This document shows, piece after piece, positions 1 to 8,053 of a stretch of 64,000 nt of DNA; the first letter of the stretch is position 1; the number at the start of each line of letters is the position of its first letter. A program made the position numbers and the translations under genes. The notes below the pieces were generated by a model. The model was not told the DNA's origin, did not search any database, and saw nothing but the letters and a program-made list of their open reading frames with translations. The stretch lies in NCBI RefSeq assembly GCF_014851905.1, contig NZ_JACVAQ010000002.1, forward strand, positions 1,426,001 to 1,490,000. Reading direction: 5' to 3'. Source of the DNA: Pseudomonas sp. PDM14. GTDB taxonomy: Bacteria > Pseudomonadota > Gammaproteobacteria > Pseudomonadales > Pseudomonadaceae.

Positions 1-257
1 AGGTAATCAGCGAACAGTCGCCCTGGTGGCCGATCCGTGACGGCATCCGCGCCCGCGCCAATGCCTCGCAGGAAGATGCCACCCCGGCCAGCGTGTTCGC
101 CGCCGAACTGCTGGCCGGCGTGCGCAGCGCCAAACGCCCGCAGCTGATGCGCATCGGCAACGGCAGCCGCAAGTACCCGCTGATGGCGCGCTGGCTGCCG
201 CAACGTCTGCTCGACGGCATGCTGCGCAAACGCTTCGGCCTCGACCGCCAGCTGTGA
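1..257 (+). CDS. C-terminal end of a probable short-chain dehydrogenase (partial)
   Basis: Only the last 84 codons are in the window; the frame is open from the left edge (first full codon at base 3) and stops with TGA at 255-257. The residues end in KYPLMARWLPQRLLDGMLRK, a basic amphipathic tail of the kind seen at the C terminus of SDR-family oxidoreductases that act on lipophilic substrates. The catalytic YxxxK and Rossmann parts would lie upstream and cannot be checked, so the family call is an inference. The next gene starts inside this stop codon (GTGA overlap), so the two are probably co-translated. Confidence 0.55.
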   Translation, partial: VISEQSPWWPIRDGIRARANASQEDATPASVFAAELLAGVRSAKRPQLMRIGNGSRKYPLMARWLPQRLLDGMLRKRFGLDRQL

Positions 258-634
258 ACGCCCTGCCGCGCCGCTTCGCGCTTTACCAGTACGTGCTCGT
301 CGCGGTAGCCGCGGCCTTCCTGTTCAACGTGCTGCTGCGCGCCGGGCTGAAGATCGGCGGCATGCCGGCGACCGTGCTGGCTGCCGTGCTGATCGCCTTC
401 GCCCTGCGCTGGGGCTTCGTGCACCTGGAGCGCCGAATCTCCAGCATCGGCGAACGTTGGAGTTTGGTGGCGCTGTACGGCGGCGTGCTCGGGCTGATCT
501 ACCTGATCATCTTCGGCCTGATGTGGCTCAAGGATGAACCGGGCGACATGGGCCAATTGCTGTTCTTCCTGCACTACCTCTGCTACCCGACGGCACTCGC
601 GCTGATCCTGCACATCGGCCGCCGTACCGGCTGA
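254..634 (+). CDS. Small inner-membrane protein of unknown function
   Basis: A 126-residue protein starting with GTG that overlaps the upstream stop by 4 nt. It has about four hydrophobic stretches (roughly residues 10-30, 37-53, 70-90 and 102-122) separated by short charged loops, so it should be an integral inner-membrane protein. I do not recognise a named family and see no catalytic motif. The overlap with the preceding oxidoreductase gene suggests a shared transcript and perhaps a membrane-linked role, but no function can be assigned from sequence alone. Confidence 0.7.
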   Translation: MNALPRRFALYQYVLVAVAAAFLFNVLLRAGLKIGGMPATVLAAVLIAFALRWGFVHLERRISSIGERWSLVALYGGVLGLIYLIIFGLMWLKDEPGDMGQLLFFLHYLCYPTALALILHIGRRTG

Positions 635-703
635 GCACCGGCACACAGTACGCCGTGCGCACAGAAGGCTCGTGAATGGCTCACGCGCCCTACACAGCCG
701 AAC

Positions 704-1675
704 TCAGTTCAGCGGGCACTTCGGTAGTGCGCTGCAGCCACTGCTGGCTTTGCCGGCGGCCTCCAGCGGGGCGCTGAAACGGGTGTCATCCGGCGCCAGC
801 TGACGGGCGCATGCACGCGCCGCCGAGGCCTGCTGCGGGCAGCCGCGCTCATTGAGCAGCTGCCCCAGGTTGAACCAGCCCACGCTGAAATCCGCCTTGC
901 GCTGCAGGCTGTCGCGCAGCGCCGCCTCGGCGCCTGCCTTGTCGCCCTCGGCGTAGCGCGCATTACCCAGCGCCAGCGCCGGCATGGGTTCACCCGGCCA
1001 GCGCTCGGCAGCCGTGCGATAGGCGCGTTCGGCGTCGGCACGGCGACCGGTTTCCTCAAGGTCACTGGCGGCCTGCAACCAGGGTTGCAGCCTGGCCTCG
1101 GCAGGAAGTTTGTCAGGGGGTACGGTGACGACCGCCCAACGCTGGGCACGCGCCCAGGTACGGTCGAAACTGCTGAAATCGGTGGTCCAGCGTTCGACGG
1201 TGGCCGAGCGCAGGATCAATTCGCTCTTCGCTCGGTCGAAGCCGACCAGCACGGCGAAGTGCCATTGCGGGTACCAGTCCAGGCCGAGGTTCTGCATCAC
1301 CAGCACCGGGTTGCCGGCAGCCACCTGGGCCAGCAGTGCATCCAGCTGCGGCTCAAGCGGGTAGACCAGTTGCCCGTGCTGCCGCGCCGCGGCGACCAGT
1401 TCCAGCTTCAGGCTGCCCTGCCGGCCTGGCAGGTAGACCTGGGGCTTGAGCTGCTCGGGCGAGGTCTGCACGCCACGCTGGACGAGCATGGTGGCCAGCG
1501 CCGCCGGCCCGCACTGGAATTCTTCCTGCGGGTAGAACGGCACCTCGCTGAGTTCGACCCGCTGCGGCAGGCGTTCGCTCTGCGCGGGCAACTGCACCTT
1601 GCCGGCGCAGCCTCCCAGCACCAACGCCAGCGCGACCAGAAACGACCGCGCCGGCCAGCCTGTCAGCGCAGGCAT
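704..1675 (-). CDS. PA2778-family C39-like cysteine peptidase lipoprotein with TPRs
   Basis: A 323-residue protein. The N terminus is a lipoprotein signal peptide with lipobox LGGC (Cys23). A papain-like C39 peptidase domain follows: QCGPAAL carries the catalytic Cys at about residue 55, and WHFAVLVGFD carries the His at about 139. The C-terminal third (about 200-305) is TPR-like (ALALGNARYAEGDKAGAEAA, then VGWFNLGQLLNERG). C39 domains classically cut double-glycine leaders in bacteriocin exporters; here the domain is a stand-alone periplasmic or outer-membrane lipoprotein, so its substrate is unknown. It overlaps the upstream PA2779-like gene by 13 nt and the pair is conserved in Pseudomonas, implying a shared task. 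Family call confident, role not. Confidence 0.85.
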   Translation of the reverse strand: MPALTGWPARSFLVALALVLGGCAGKVQLPAQSERLPQRVELSEVPFYPQEEFQCGPAALATMLVQRGVQTSPEQLKPQVYLPGRQGSLKLELVAAARQHGQLVYPLEPQLDALLAQVAAGNPVLVMQNLGLDWYPQWHFAVLVGFDRAKSELILRSATVERWTTDFSSFDRTWARAQRWAVVTVPPDKLPAEARLQPWLQAASDLEETGRRADAERAYRTAAERWPGEPMPALALGNARYAEGDKAGAEAALRDSLQRKADFSVGWFNLGQLLNERGCPQQASAARACARQLAPDDTRFSAPLEAAGKASSGCSALPKCPLN

Positions 1676-2049
1676 TTAACGAAGCTGAAGATGTCCGTGG
1701 CGCAGAGCATGTCGGTGATGATGAAGATCACCAGAAACAGCACGATGACACCCGCCACGCTGGCACCCGCCGGCTCGTTGGCCAGTTGCTGGTTGAACTG
1801 CGCCAGCTCGGCCGGCGTCAGGCTGTTGATGCGCGCTTCGACCTGGGCGCGGTCGACACCCAGCTCCTCGAGTTTCTGCTGCGCCTGCTGGTCATCCAGC
1901 ATGCTCAGCAACTGTTGCCGATCGACCTGCTGCTGATGCTCCTGCAGCACCTGCGGGGTGCCGATCATGGCCGCGTTGGCCAGGGGAACATGAGCGAACA
2001 GAACCAGTTGCAGTGCGACCAACAGGGCCGCCAGAGGACGTTTGAACAT
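1663..2049 (-). CDS. PA2779-family (DUF6627-like) small membrane protein
   Basis: A 128-residue protein with an N-terminal signal peptide (MFKRPLAALLVALQLVLFAH, cut near ANA-AM). A glutamine-rich helical middle (QEHQQQVDRQQLLSMLDDQQ) comes next, then one strong C-terminal transmembrane segment around residues 97-115 and a short Cys-containing tail. The organisation matches the P. aeruginosa PA2779 group, always found beside the C39 peptidase lipoprotein that overlaps its 3' end here. The tight coupling makes it a candidate substrate or membrane partner of that peptidase; this is inference. I see no enzymatic motif. Confidence 0.8.
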   Translation of the reverse strand: MFKRPLAALLVALQLVLFAHVPLANAAMIGTPQVLQEHQQQVDRQQLLSMLDDQQAQQKLEELGVDRAQVEARINSLTPAELAQFNQQLANEPAGASVAGVIVLFLVIFIITDMLCATDIFSFVKCLR

Positions 2050-2244
2050 GAGGATGACTCCAGGTGATTGTTATCAGGGGATACCCTCAATGCTTGACCC
2101 TGACCGCCGCCCGTCGGTTCCACCAATCGCCGCGCGGGTCGTGGCCTGCAGCGCTGCCGACGGCATCCATATCGAACCGTCGGCAACGCCTGTCGGTCGC
2201 ACTAGGTAACCAATACCCGCAACCGACAGGGCAGGACAGGCGCC

Positions 2245-2481
2245 ATGGATTATCTCGACCTCGTGCAATGGCCCGCCATGCTGGTGACCGTGGCCGCCGC
2301 CTGGCTGGTCGCGTCGCACCGCCGCGGGCGGCGCAACCTGGGTTTCTGGGTGTTCATCGCCAGCAACGTGCTGTGGGTGATCTGGGGCCTGCACAGCGGC
2401 GCCTACGCGCTGATCGCGCTGCAGCTGTGCCTGGCGGCGATGAACATCCGCGGCGCGTTCAAGACCGAACCACCAGGCTGA
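2245..2481 (+). CDS. Small three-helix membrane protein (PnuC-like fragment fold)
   Basis: A 78-residue protein made of three hydrophobic helices (about residues 9-23, 32-47 and 51-68), ending in a short polar tail. The helix pair NLGFWVFIASNVLWVIWGLH resembles one half of PnuC or SemiSWEET-type small transporters, which work as oligomers, but similarity judged by eye is too weak to name a substrate. It is convergent with the DMT transporter downstream, the two genes being only 1 nt apart. Hydrophobicity and codon use support a real gene. Confidence 0.6.
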   Translation: MDYLDLVQWPAMLVTVAAAWLVASHRRGRRNLGFWVFIASNVLWVIWGLHSGAYALIALQLCLAAMNIRGAFKTEPPG

Positions 2482-2482
2482 C

Positions 2483-3379
2483 TCAGCCTGCCGCAGCGGG
2501 TACGGCAACCGGCCTGGGCTTGCGGAATACCAGCACGTTGCCGGCCATCACCAGCAACAGGCCGAACAGGGCCGGGGCCGTCCACTGGTAACCTTCGACG
2601 AATACCGAGATGTTCAGCGCCACCACCGGGAACAGCACCGTGCAGTACGCGGCCCGCTCCGGCCCCATGCGCCCGACCAGGGTCAGGTAGGCGGTGAAGC
2701 CAATCACCGAGCCAGGGATCGCCAGGTACAACAACGAGCCGATGTAGCGCGTGCTGGTCTCGAAGGTGAGGGGCACGTTCGTCAGCAGGCAGAACGCCGT
2801 CAGCAGCAGCGCCCCATAGAGCATGCCCCAGGCATTGGTGGTCAGCGGCTTGAGCCCGGCCTGCTGCTGCACGCTGGAGAGCAGGTTGCCGGCGGAAAAG
2901 CACAACGTGCCGAACAGGGCCAGGCCCAGACCGAGCAGGGTTTCGTGGCTGGCAGCGTGCCCGCGCAGTTCCGGCCAGAACAGCAGCGCCAGGCCGGCCA
3001 GGCCGAGGCCACCGCCGAGCAGCACGTTGGTGGCGATGCGCCGGCCCATGAACAGCCGAGCGTTGAGCGCGTTCCACAGGGTCGAGGTGGAGAAAATCAC
3101 CGCGATCAGGCCGCTGGGGATCCACTGGCTGGCGGTGTAGAAGCACATGAAATTGAGGCAGAACAGGCACAGGCCCTGGGCCAGGCAGAGCAATTGGCCG
3201 CGGCGGTCGACACGCTGCAGGCGCCGGCTGAGCAGGAGTACAACGAACAGCACCAGCGCCGCCAGGGCGAAGCGATAGGCAATCGACAGGGGAATCGCCA
3301 CCGTACCCAGTTGCAGCTTGAGGGCGATCCAGGTGGTGCCCCAGATCAGGACGGTGAGCAGGTACAGCGACAGGTTCAT
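2483..3379 (-). CDS. DMT-family (EamA) transporter
   Basis: A 298-residue protein of ten predicted transmembrane helices arranged as two EamA repeats. The first begins NLSLYLLTVLIWGTTWIALK, with the typical WGT motif in helix 1; the second starts around residue 150. The family exports amino acids or small metabolites across the inner membrane. It is divergently transcribed from the AraC-type regulator that starts 146 bp away, which makes that regulator the obvious candidate for its control. The substrate cannot be read from the sequence. Confidence 0.88.
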   Translation of the reverse strand: MNLSLYLLTVLIWGTTWIALKLQLGTVAIPLSIAYRFALAALVLFVVLLLSRRLQRVDRRGQLLCLAQGLCLFCLNFMCFYTASQWIPSGLIAVIFSTSTLWNALNARLFMGRRIATNVLLGGGLGLAGLALLFWPELRGHAASHETLLGLGLALFGTLCFSAGNLLSSVQQQAGLKPLTTNAWGMLYGALLLTAFCLLTNVPLTFETSTRYIGSLLYLAIPGSVIGFTAYLTLVGRMGPERAAYCTVLFPVVALNISVFVEGYQWTAPALFGLLLVMAGNVLVFRKPRPVAVPAAAG

Positions 3380-3525
3380 GGCCAGGCTCCGCGGAACAGG
3401 CCTGCAGTGTCCGCTGCCGCCGGTCTGCGCACTTGCACAAAGTTGCGCTTATTCGCGCCGCACCCGCTGGCAGGCCGATCCGCGCGGAGTAGGATTGCAG
3501 CACGCCCCTACCGACACCCGCGCCC

Positions 3526-4401
3526 GTGGCCGCACTCGACCAGCTCCAGGTATTCCAGTCCCTCAGCAACTCGCCGCACGCGCGTCTCGAGCATGTCGCC
3601 GAGCTGGGCGATGACCTGGCCGCGGCCCTGTGGAGCAACCACCACGACGCCCGTGACTACCAGGGCCCGAGCCATCACACGCTGTCCTGCTACCTGGCCG
3701 GCGGCACCGGCACCTTCCGCCGCGAGCAGCCGTCGAGCAAGGGTGCCCCGGACAAGCTGTGCATCCTGCCGGCCGGGCATGAGTCGTCCTGGGTGATCAA
3801 CGGCGAGATCCGCCTGGCGCACCTCTACGTCAGCCCCGAGCGTTTCGCCGCCGGCGCGGTCGCCCTGCTCGACCGCGAACCACGCGAGCTGCAGTTGCGC
3901 GAGAGCACCTTTCTCGATGACGCCCGCCAGGCCGCGCGCTTCCGCCAACTGGTCCACCTCAACTGGCACGAGCCGGGCGAACGCCTGCTGGCCAGCAGCC
4001 TGGCCCACGAGATGATCGACCACGCCCTGCTGACCCAGGCGGGCCTGCGCGAAGGGGTGAAGGTCAGGGGTGGGCTGGCGCCGTACCTGCGCCGCCGCCT
4101 GGTCGACTACATCGAGCAGAACCTGAGCGAGGCCGTTAGCCTGGGCGAGTTGGCGAACCTGGCGGCGCTTTCGGAATACCACTTCGCGCGGATGTTCCGC
4201 AGCAGCTTCGGCATGCCGCCGCACCGTTATGTGCTGCAACGCCGCCTGGCCCGCGCACGCCAGCTGTTGCTGGAAAGCGACCTGGCCCTGGGCGATATCG
4301 CCATGGCCTGCGGCTTCGCCAGCGCCAGCCATTTCAGCAACCGCTTTCGCGACGCCTTCGGGGGCGCGCCGGGCCTGCTGCGCGCCAGTCGCATGCGCTA
4401 G
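3526..4401 (+). CDS. AraC-family transcriptional regulator
   Basis: A 291-residue protein with an N-terminal cupin-like sensing region (about 20-150) and a C-terminal AraC double helix-turn-helix (about 190-288). HTH hallmarks are SLGELANLAALSEYHFARMF and DIAMACGFASASHFSNRFRD. The most upstream supportable start is GTG at 3526, preceded by only a weak ribosome site, so the true start is uncertain. It is divergent from a DMT exporter and probably regulates it or responds to the exported compound. The neighbour at its 3' end is on the other strand. Confidence 0.87.
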   Translation: MAALDQLQVFQSLSNSPHARLEHVAELGDDLAAALWSNHHDARDYQGPSHHTLSCYLAGGTGTFRREQPSSKGAPDKLCILPAGHESSWVINGEIRLAHLYVSPERFAAGAVALLDREPRELQLRESTFLDDARQAARFRQLVHLNWHEPGERLLASSLAHEMIDHALLTQAGLREGVKVRGGLAPYLRRRLVDYIEQNLSEAVSLGELANLAALSEYHFARMFRSSFGMPPHRYVLQRRLARARQLLLESDLALGDIAMACGFASASHFSNRFRDAFGGAPGLLRASRMR

Positions 4402-4414
4402 ATCGCAGAAACCC

Positions 4415-4738
4415 TCAAACCAGCAGGCTCAACCCGCCAGCCACCGGCAGCAGGGCCGCCAGCGGCAATACCCAGCGCGCCCTCCAGGCCAGCAGGGCCA
4501 CCAGCAGCAAGCCGGCCAGCATCAGCTGGCAGAGCCAGACCACACCGCCGATCTCGCCGCCCAGGCTGTCCATGCACAGCATCAACGCCAGGCCCACGCC
4601 GATCACCGCCAGCCCCCGCAACAGGCGTTGGCGACCGGAGCCCGGCGCGCCCTGCAGGAGCAGCTTGTGGTGACGCGACATGGCCAGGCACAGCGCCGTC
4701 ATCGCCAGGTAACTCAGGGCAAATCCGAGCAGCAGCAT
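4415..4738 (-). CDS. DUF3325-type small membrane protein
   Basis: A 107-residue protein with four hydrophobic segments and a basic loop (SRHHKLLLQGAPGSGRQRLL). It matches the DUF3325 proteins that form the last gene of DUF3649-PepSY-DUF3325 clusters next to ferrisiderophore uptake systems. Its start codon touches the stop of the PepSY gene upstream, so the two are translationally coupled. It probably helps the PepSY membrane reductase or siderophore recycling module; that role comes from context, with no catalytic residues visible. Confidence 0.75.
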   Translation of the reverse strand: MLLLGFALSYLAMTALCLAMSRHHKLLLQGAPGSGRQRLLRGLAVIGVGLALMLCMDSLGGEIGGVVWLCQLMLAGLLLVALLAWRARWVLPLAALLPVAGGLSLLV

Positions 4739-6264
4739 CAGGCAGCCTCCTCGACGATCAGCACCCGACGGCGCGGCGCGCTCTGCACCTGGGGCCGGCT
4801 GAAGCGCCAGGCGAACAGCGCACAGAGCAGGCCGCTGAACAGCAGGAACAGATCGATACCCGCCAGGCTCCAGGCGCCTTGCGCGAGGGTCGAGAACAGG
4901 TCGCCCTGCAGGGTCACGAACAGATTGAGCACCGGCAGCCCCAGCGCCAGCAACGCGCCCAGTGCCAGCTGGTTACGCAGCAGGGTGCGCGGCTGGTTGC
5001 GCTGCAGCACTGACCACAGCGCGACCAGTAGCCAGCTGCCGACGAACACCCAACCCTCGGCGACCGCACGCTCGGCCATGCCAGCCGGCAGCAGGCGATT
5101 GCCCCAGAGCAGTGCCAGGCTGGCCAGTGGCAGACCGGCGAACACCGCACCGTTCAGCGAACGCACCACGGCGATACCGGCACCGCCGCGAGCCTCACGC
5201 TTGCTCAGCCAGACCTTGAGCCCGCCGATCAGCATCGCGCAGCCCGCCAGGCCCATGACGAAATACAGCAGGCGCACCAGAGTGCCGCCGAACTGCGCCA
5301 TGTGCAGGCCGGAAAGCCAGCCATACACGCGGTAGCCGGTCGGCGGCTTCTGCTCGTTTAGCAGCTCGCCGGTGCCGACGTCATAGGTCATTGCCGAGCG
5401 GGAGATGCCGATGCGCGACGGGTTGTATTGGTTGATCTGCACCGTGCCGGCGATGTCGTCCGGGTGATGCACGCTGATCCAACCCGCGTCGCCCCCGCCC
5501 CAGTGCTCACGGGTGCGCTCGACCAGTGCATTTAATGAATGCGGCTGCGCCAGCGGCTGGTGTATGCCCTCGCGGTTGTAGCCGCCCATGACCTCGCTGA
5601 AGAAGCGCTCGACATCGCTTTTGTAGGCGACCTGCGCGCCCGCCGGCATGTACGACGCGACGAAGATCGCCACGCCGGTGTAGGCCAGTACCAGGTGGAA
5701 GGGAAAGCCGACCACGCCGAACAGGTTGTGCGCATCGAGCCAGGCGCGCTGGCCATTGGCAGCAGGCCGCAGGGTGAAGAAGTCCTTGAAGATGCGCCGG
5801 TGGATGATCACTCCGGACACCAGCGCCACCAGCATGAACATGCCGGCCAGGCCGACGACGTACATACCGATCAGACCGCCATGCAGGTTGTAGTGCAGGG
5901 TGAAGAAGAAATCGCCGCCGACGGTTTCCGGCACGGGCTGGCGGGTCTGCGGGTCGAACGCCACGGAATGGATCTCCTCGGTCGCGTCGATTTCCCAGCC
6001 GAGTTTCCAGTAGGGCTCACGAGCCGTGGGCGCGTGCATCCAGAGGGCGTGCAGCTCGTCCTTGACGTTACTTTTCAGCCAGGCACGCACGTCGTCGGCG
6101 CTCATGTTGGCGCCTTGCGCGTCATGCAGCGCCGGGCGCATCCAGTGATTGAGTTCTTTGTCGAAGCAGGCGATGGTGCCGGCGAAGATGATCACGAACA
6201 GCAGCCAGCTCGGCAGCAGCCCGCCCCAGGTGTGCAGACCGGCCATGGATTGACGCAGGCTCAT
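4738..6264 (-). CDS. PepSY-associated transmembrane protein (PiuB/FpvG-like putative iron reductase)
   Basis: A 508-residue inner-membrane protein beginning MSLRQSMAGLHTWGGLLPSW. The first helix carries the His typical of the PepSY_TM family, and further helices with conserved histidines (LHYNLHGGLIGMYVVGL, NLFGVVGFPFHLVLAYTG) could ligate haem. A large periplasmic segment lies at about 35-140 and another at 230-330. Family members such as P. aeruginosa FpvG reduce ferric siderophores taken up by TonB receptors. I chose the ATG at 6264 because it overlaps the DUF3649 stop by 4 nt and opens directly into helix 1. A Fur-like box lies upstream of the operon. Confidence 0.85.
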   Translation of the reverse strand: MSLRQSMAGLHTWGGLLPSWLLFVIIFAGTIACFDKELNHWMRPALHDAQGANMSADDVRAWLKSNVKDELHALWMHAPTAREPYWKLGWEIDATEEIHSVAFDPQTRQPVPETVGGDFFFTLHYNLHGGLIGMYVVGLAGMFMLVALVSGVIIHRRIFKDFFTLRPAANGQRAWLDAHNLFGVVGFPFHLVLAYTGVAIFVASYMPAGAQVAYKSDVERFFSEVMGGYNREGIHQPLAQPHSLNALVERTREHWGGGDAGWISVHHPDDIAGTVQINQYNPSRIGISRSAMTYDVGTGELLNEQKPPTGYRVYGWLSGLHMAQFGGTLVRLLYFVMGLAGCAMLIGGLKVWLSKREARGGAGIAVVRSLNGAVFAGLPLASLALLWGNRLLPAGMAERAVAEGWVFVGSWLLVALWSVLQRNQPRTLLRNQLALGALLALGLPVLNLFVTLQGDLFSTLAQGAWSLAGIDLFLLFSGLLCALFAWRFSRPQVQSAPRRRVLIVEEAA

Positions 6265-6557
6265 GGGCGGACTCCCAATTCGCTGGGCAGGAACGCCGCC
6301 AGGCACATCAGCGTGGTCAGCCCCACCAGCCACAACCAGGCGCGGGTCGCACTCTTCGCCGCGAACACGTAGATCGCCGCCGCCGTCCACACCGCGAAAC
6401 AGCTCAGGCTGGCGTAGACCACGCGGTCGGCGCGATCCAGCGGCAGGTACACGGAAAAGAACGCGGTGAAGCCGTACGCCACGGCATAGCCACCGAGAAT
6501 GGCGGCCAGCACGCGCGACGCGATACTCCAACGTGTCAGGGGAAGGTTCTTGCTCAC
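6261..6557 (-). CDS. DUF3649 small membrane protein
   Basis: A 98-residue protein starting with GTG (MSKNLPLTRWSIASRVLAAI). It has about three transmembrane helices: residues 13-37, 46-68 and 75-92. It matches DUF3649, normally encoded directly upstream of a PepSY membrane protein in iron-uptake clusters, and here it overlaps that gene by 4 nt. It is the first gene of a three-gene operon (DUF3649, PepSY, DUF3325). Function unknown; probably an assembly or accessory factor for the reductase. Upstream reading frame could extend further but loses membrane-protein character. Confidence 0.75.
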   Translation of the reverse strand: MSKNLPLTRWSIASRVLAAILGGYAVAYGFTAFFSVYLPLDRADRVVYASLSCFAVWTAAAIYVFAAKSATRAWLWLVGLTTLMCLAAFLPSELGVRP

Positions 6558-6626
6558 GGTCGGCTCGTTTCTTTGATTGGGACGCGGGCGCACGCCACGC
6601 GTGGTCCGCAGAAAGGACCCGCACAT

Positions 6627-6645
6627 AATATTGAGAAATATTTGC
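6627..6645 (-). promoter_or_regulatory. Fur-box-like operator upstream of DUF3649-PepSY-DUF3325
   Basis: On the minus strand this reads GCAAATATTTCTCAATATT, close to Pseudomonas Fur sites of the form GCAAATAATTCTCATTTGC. It is a sharply AT-rich island in a GC-rich region, about 70 bp upstream of the GTG of the DUF3649 gene. That placement suggests iron-dependent repression of the operon. Seen by eye only; a Fur position weight matrix or footprint would be needed to confirm. Confidence 0.5.
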
Positions 6646-6675
6646 ACTGGAAAGCGATTGCCAGGCGTCCCGTCT

Positions 6676-6704
6676 GACCGGCGAGTCGAGCGACTCGCCG
6701 GGTC
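6676..6704 (-). terminator. Hairpin downstream of psiE
   Basis: Near-perfect inverted repeat (CCGGCGAGTCG ... CGACTCGCCGG) just after the psiE stop codon, without a clear U-run. It may end psiE transcription or protect its 3' end. The strength of the stem is clear, its role is not. Confidence 0.4.
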
Positions 6705-6708
6705 TTGC

Positions 6709-7206
6709 TCAGCTCTCTCCCGCTTCGCGATCCGGCTCGCGCCCCCGGCGCGGTGGTACCTGCACCGAAGGGAAGCGTGAAGAAGCGAAACGCACCACCA
6801 GAATCGCCAGCGCCAGCAGCAGGATCGCCCCGGAGATGTACACCACACCCATGTCCGGGCGGTTGTGGTGCGACACATCGGAAATCAGCAGACGTGTCAG
6901 CGCGGTGATCGCCACATAGATGAGGAAGCGCACCGGCATGTGGTTGGTCTTGAAGTAGATGCCGACCATGGCACCCAGCTCCAGGTAGATGAACAGCAGG
7001 AGGATGTCGTCCACCGTGATGTGGCCCTTCTCCAGCATGCCGAGAAACGCCATCACCGAGGCCCAGGCAGTGATCGCGCCGATGGCGAACAGCGCCAGGT
7101 AATGAAAGGACTCCACCGCCAGGTTGCCTAGGGACTGCGCCATTTCATGCATGCGCTCGCGCAGCTCGTCGACTCGTTTCAGGCTCACCCGCCACTCCTT
7201 GTTCAT
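6709..7206 (-). CDS. psiE: PsiE-family phosphate-starvation-inducible membrane protein
   Basis: A 165-residue protein with a soluble N terminus (about 40 residues) and four transmembrane helices. The helices include FHYLALFAIGAITAWASVMA, ILLLFIYLELGAMVGIYF and MPVRFLIYVAITALTRLLIS; the last two segments are diagnostic for the PsiE family. In E. coli psiE is induced by phosphate limitation, but its molecular function is unknown. I chose the ATG at 7206 (MNKEWRVSLKR), because upstream codons have no protein-like character. It is divergent from yebG. Confidence 0.8.
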   Translation of the reverse strand: MNKEWRVSLKRVDELRERMHEMAQSLGNLAVESFHYLALFAIGAITAWASVMAFLGMLEKGHITVDDILLLFIYLELGAMVGIYFKTNHMPVRFLIYVAITALTRLLISDVSHHNRPDMGVVYISGAILLLALAILVVRFASSRFPSVQVPPRRGREPDREAGES

Positions 7207-7338
7207 GATTGCGATGCCATGCTGCGTCGCGCAGATGACAGTCAGGAGTATGCAGGATGAAGGCCAGGCGCAAAGTCTTCTAAAGTACTGACACCGGGCA
7301 TCTGGCACAGGACTTGCGGCGGACAGCGCCGACCTATA

Positions 7339-7354
7339 CTGTATGTAAATACAG
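7339..7354 (+). promoter_or_regulatory. LexA (SOS) operator of yebG
   Basis: CTGTATGTAAATACAG is a perfect match to the gammaproteobacterial LexA box CTG-N10-CAG and is palindromic through most of its length. It lies 35 bp upstream of the yebG start codon, where it would overlap the promoter and repress until DNA damage. Confidence 0.85.
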
Positions 7355-7388
7355 TTATTTCCACACAAGAACAGGAATGAGGTGATGA

Positions 7389-7649
7389 ATGGCCGTCGAA
7401 GTGGTGTATCGCAGCAGTCGCGATCTGGAGCGCTTGTTCATGGATAAGGCCGAAGCGGATCGTTACGACAAGATGCTGGAACTGGCCGAGGCGCTGTCCG
7501 ACGCCCTGCAAAAGGCCGTGCCGTCACTCAGCGAGCAGCAGGTCGAGGAGCTCGGCATCTTCATGGCGAAGAACCGCGACACCTTCGCCAAGGCCTTCAA
7601 GAACCAGCCAGATGCACTGGCCGAGCTGGACGCTGCCGTCGAGGAATAG
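7389..7649 (+). CDS. yebG: YebG-family SOS-inducible protein
   Basis: An 86-residue protein (MAVEVVYRSSRDLERLFMDK...) with the YebG pattern: an N-terminal beta strand followed by helices rich in Asp, Glu and Lys, and the segment DKAEADRYDKMLELAEAL. YebG is a small DNA-damage-inducible protein of unknown biochemical function. A GAGGTG ribosome site precedes the ATG, and the perfect LexA box immediately upstream independently supports both the identity and SOS control. Length is slightly shorter than the roughly 96 residues of E. coli YebG. Confidence 0.88.
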   Translation: MAVEVVYRSSRDLERLFMDKAEADRYDKMLELAEALSDALQKAVPSLSEQQVEELGIFMAKNRDTFAKAFKNQPDALAELDAAVEE

Positions 7650-8053
7650 CTTCCGTAACTGCAGGCGCGCCTGCCCAGGTGCGCCGCGCGTTCGTATATT
7701 GGGAGTTGCAGCAGGCGCCGCGCCATCTGTGCTGGCTGCATGACATCCGCTTCGCTCCAGATTGACCGAATGGCCAGGAAACGTTAGTTTTCCACCCAGC
7801 CCACCTTCGGCTCAACGGACCACCGCCATGCCGCTTTTCGACCGTGCAGACCACCTGATGATCACCGATCTGTTCGGCGATTACGCCTGCCCGGCCCTGT
7901 GCTCCGTCTCCCCTCCTGTCGATCCGCCCAGCGGCCGCACGCCGCCACCGCCGGCTCACTGACCGGCTACTCCTCACGCTTCGTTACGGGCCCCGCGCCT
8001 GACCACATCGTGCTGGCAACGAAGCCTGCTGCGTTTTTCGACAGGTATCGATC
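7650..8053 (+). other. Intergenic region between yebG and a DMT exporter gene
   Basis: About 400 bp with no convincing gene. It contains a 14-bp palindrome GCAGGCGCGCCTGC at 7661-7674 just after yebG and a 44-codon open frame from ATG 7828 to TGA 7962. That frame has a proline-rich tail and no recognisable family; it could be an uncharacterised leader peptide but I do not call it a gene. I see no rho-independent terminator here. Confidence 0.5.

Noticed and set aside
7828-7962. 44-codon frame upstream of the DMT gene
   Set aside because: Proline-rich tail, no family resemblance, no clear ribosome site. Could be a leader peptide but is not supportable as a gene.
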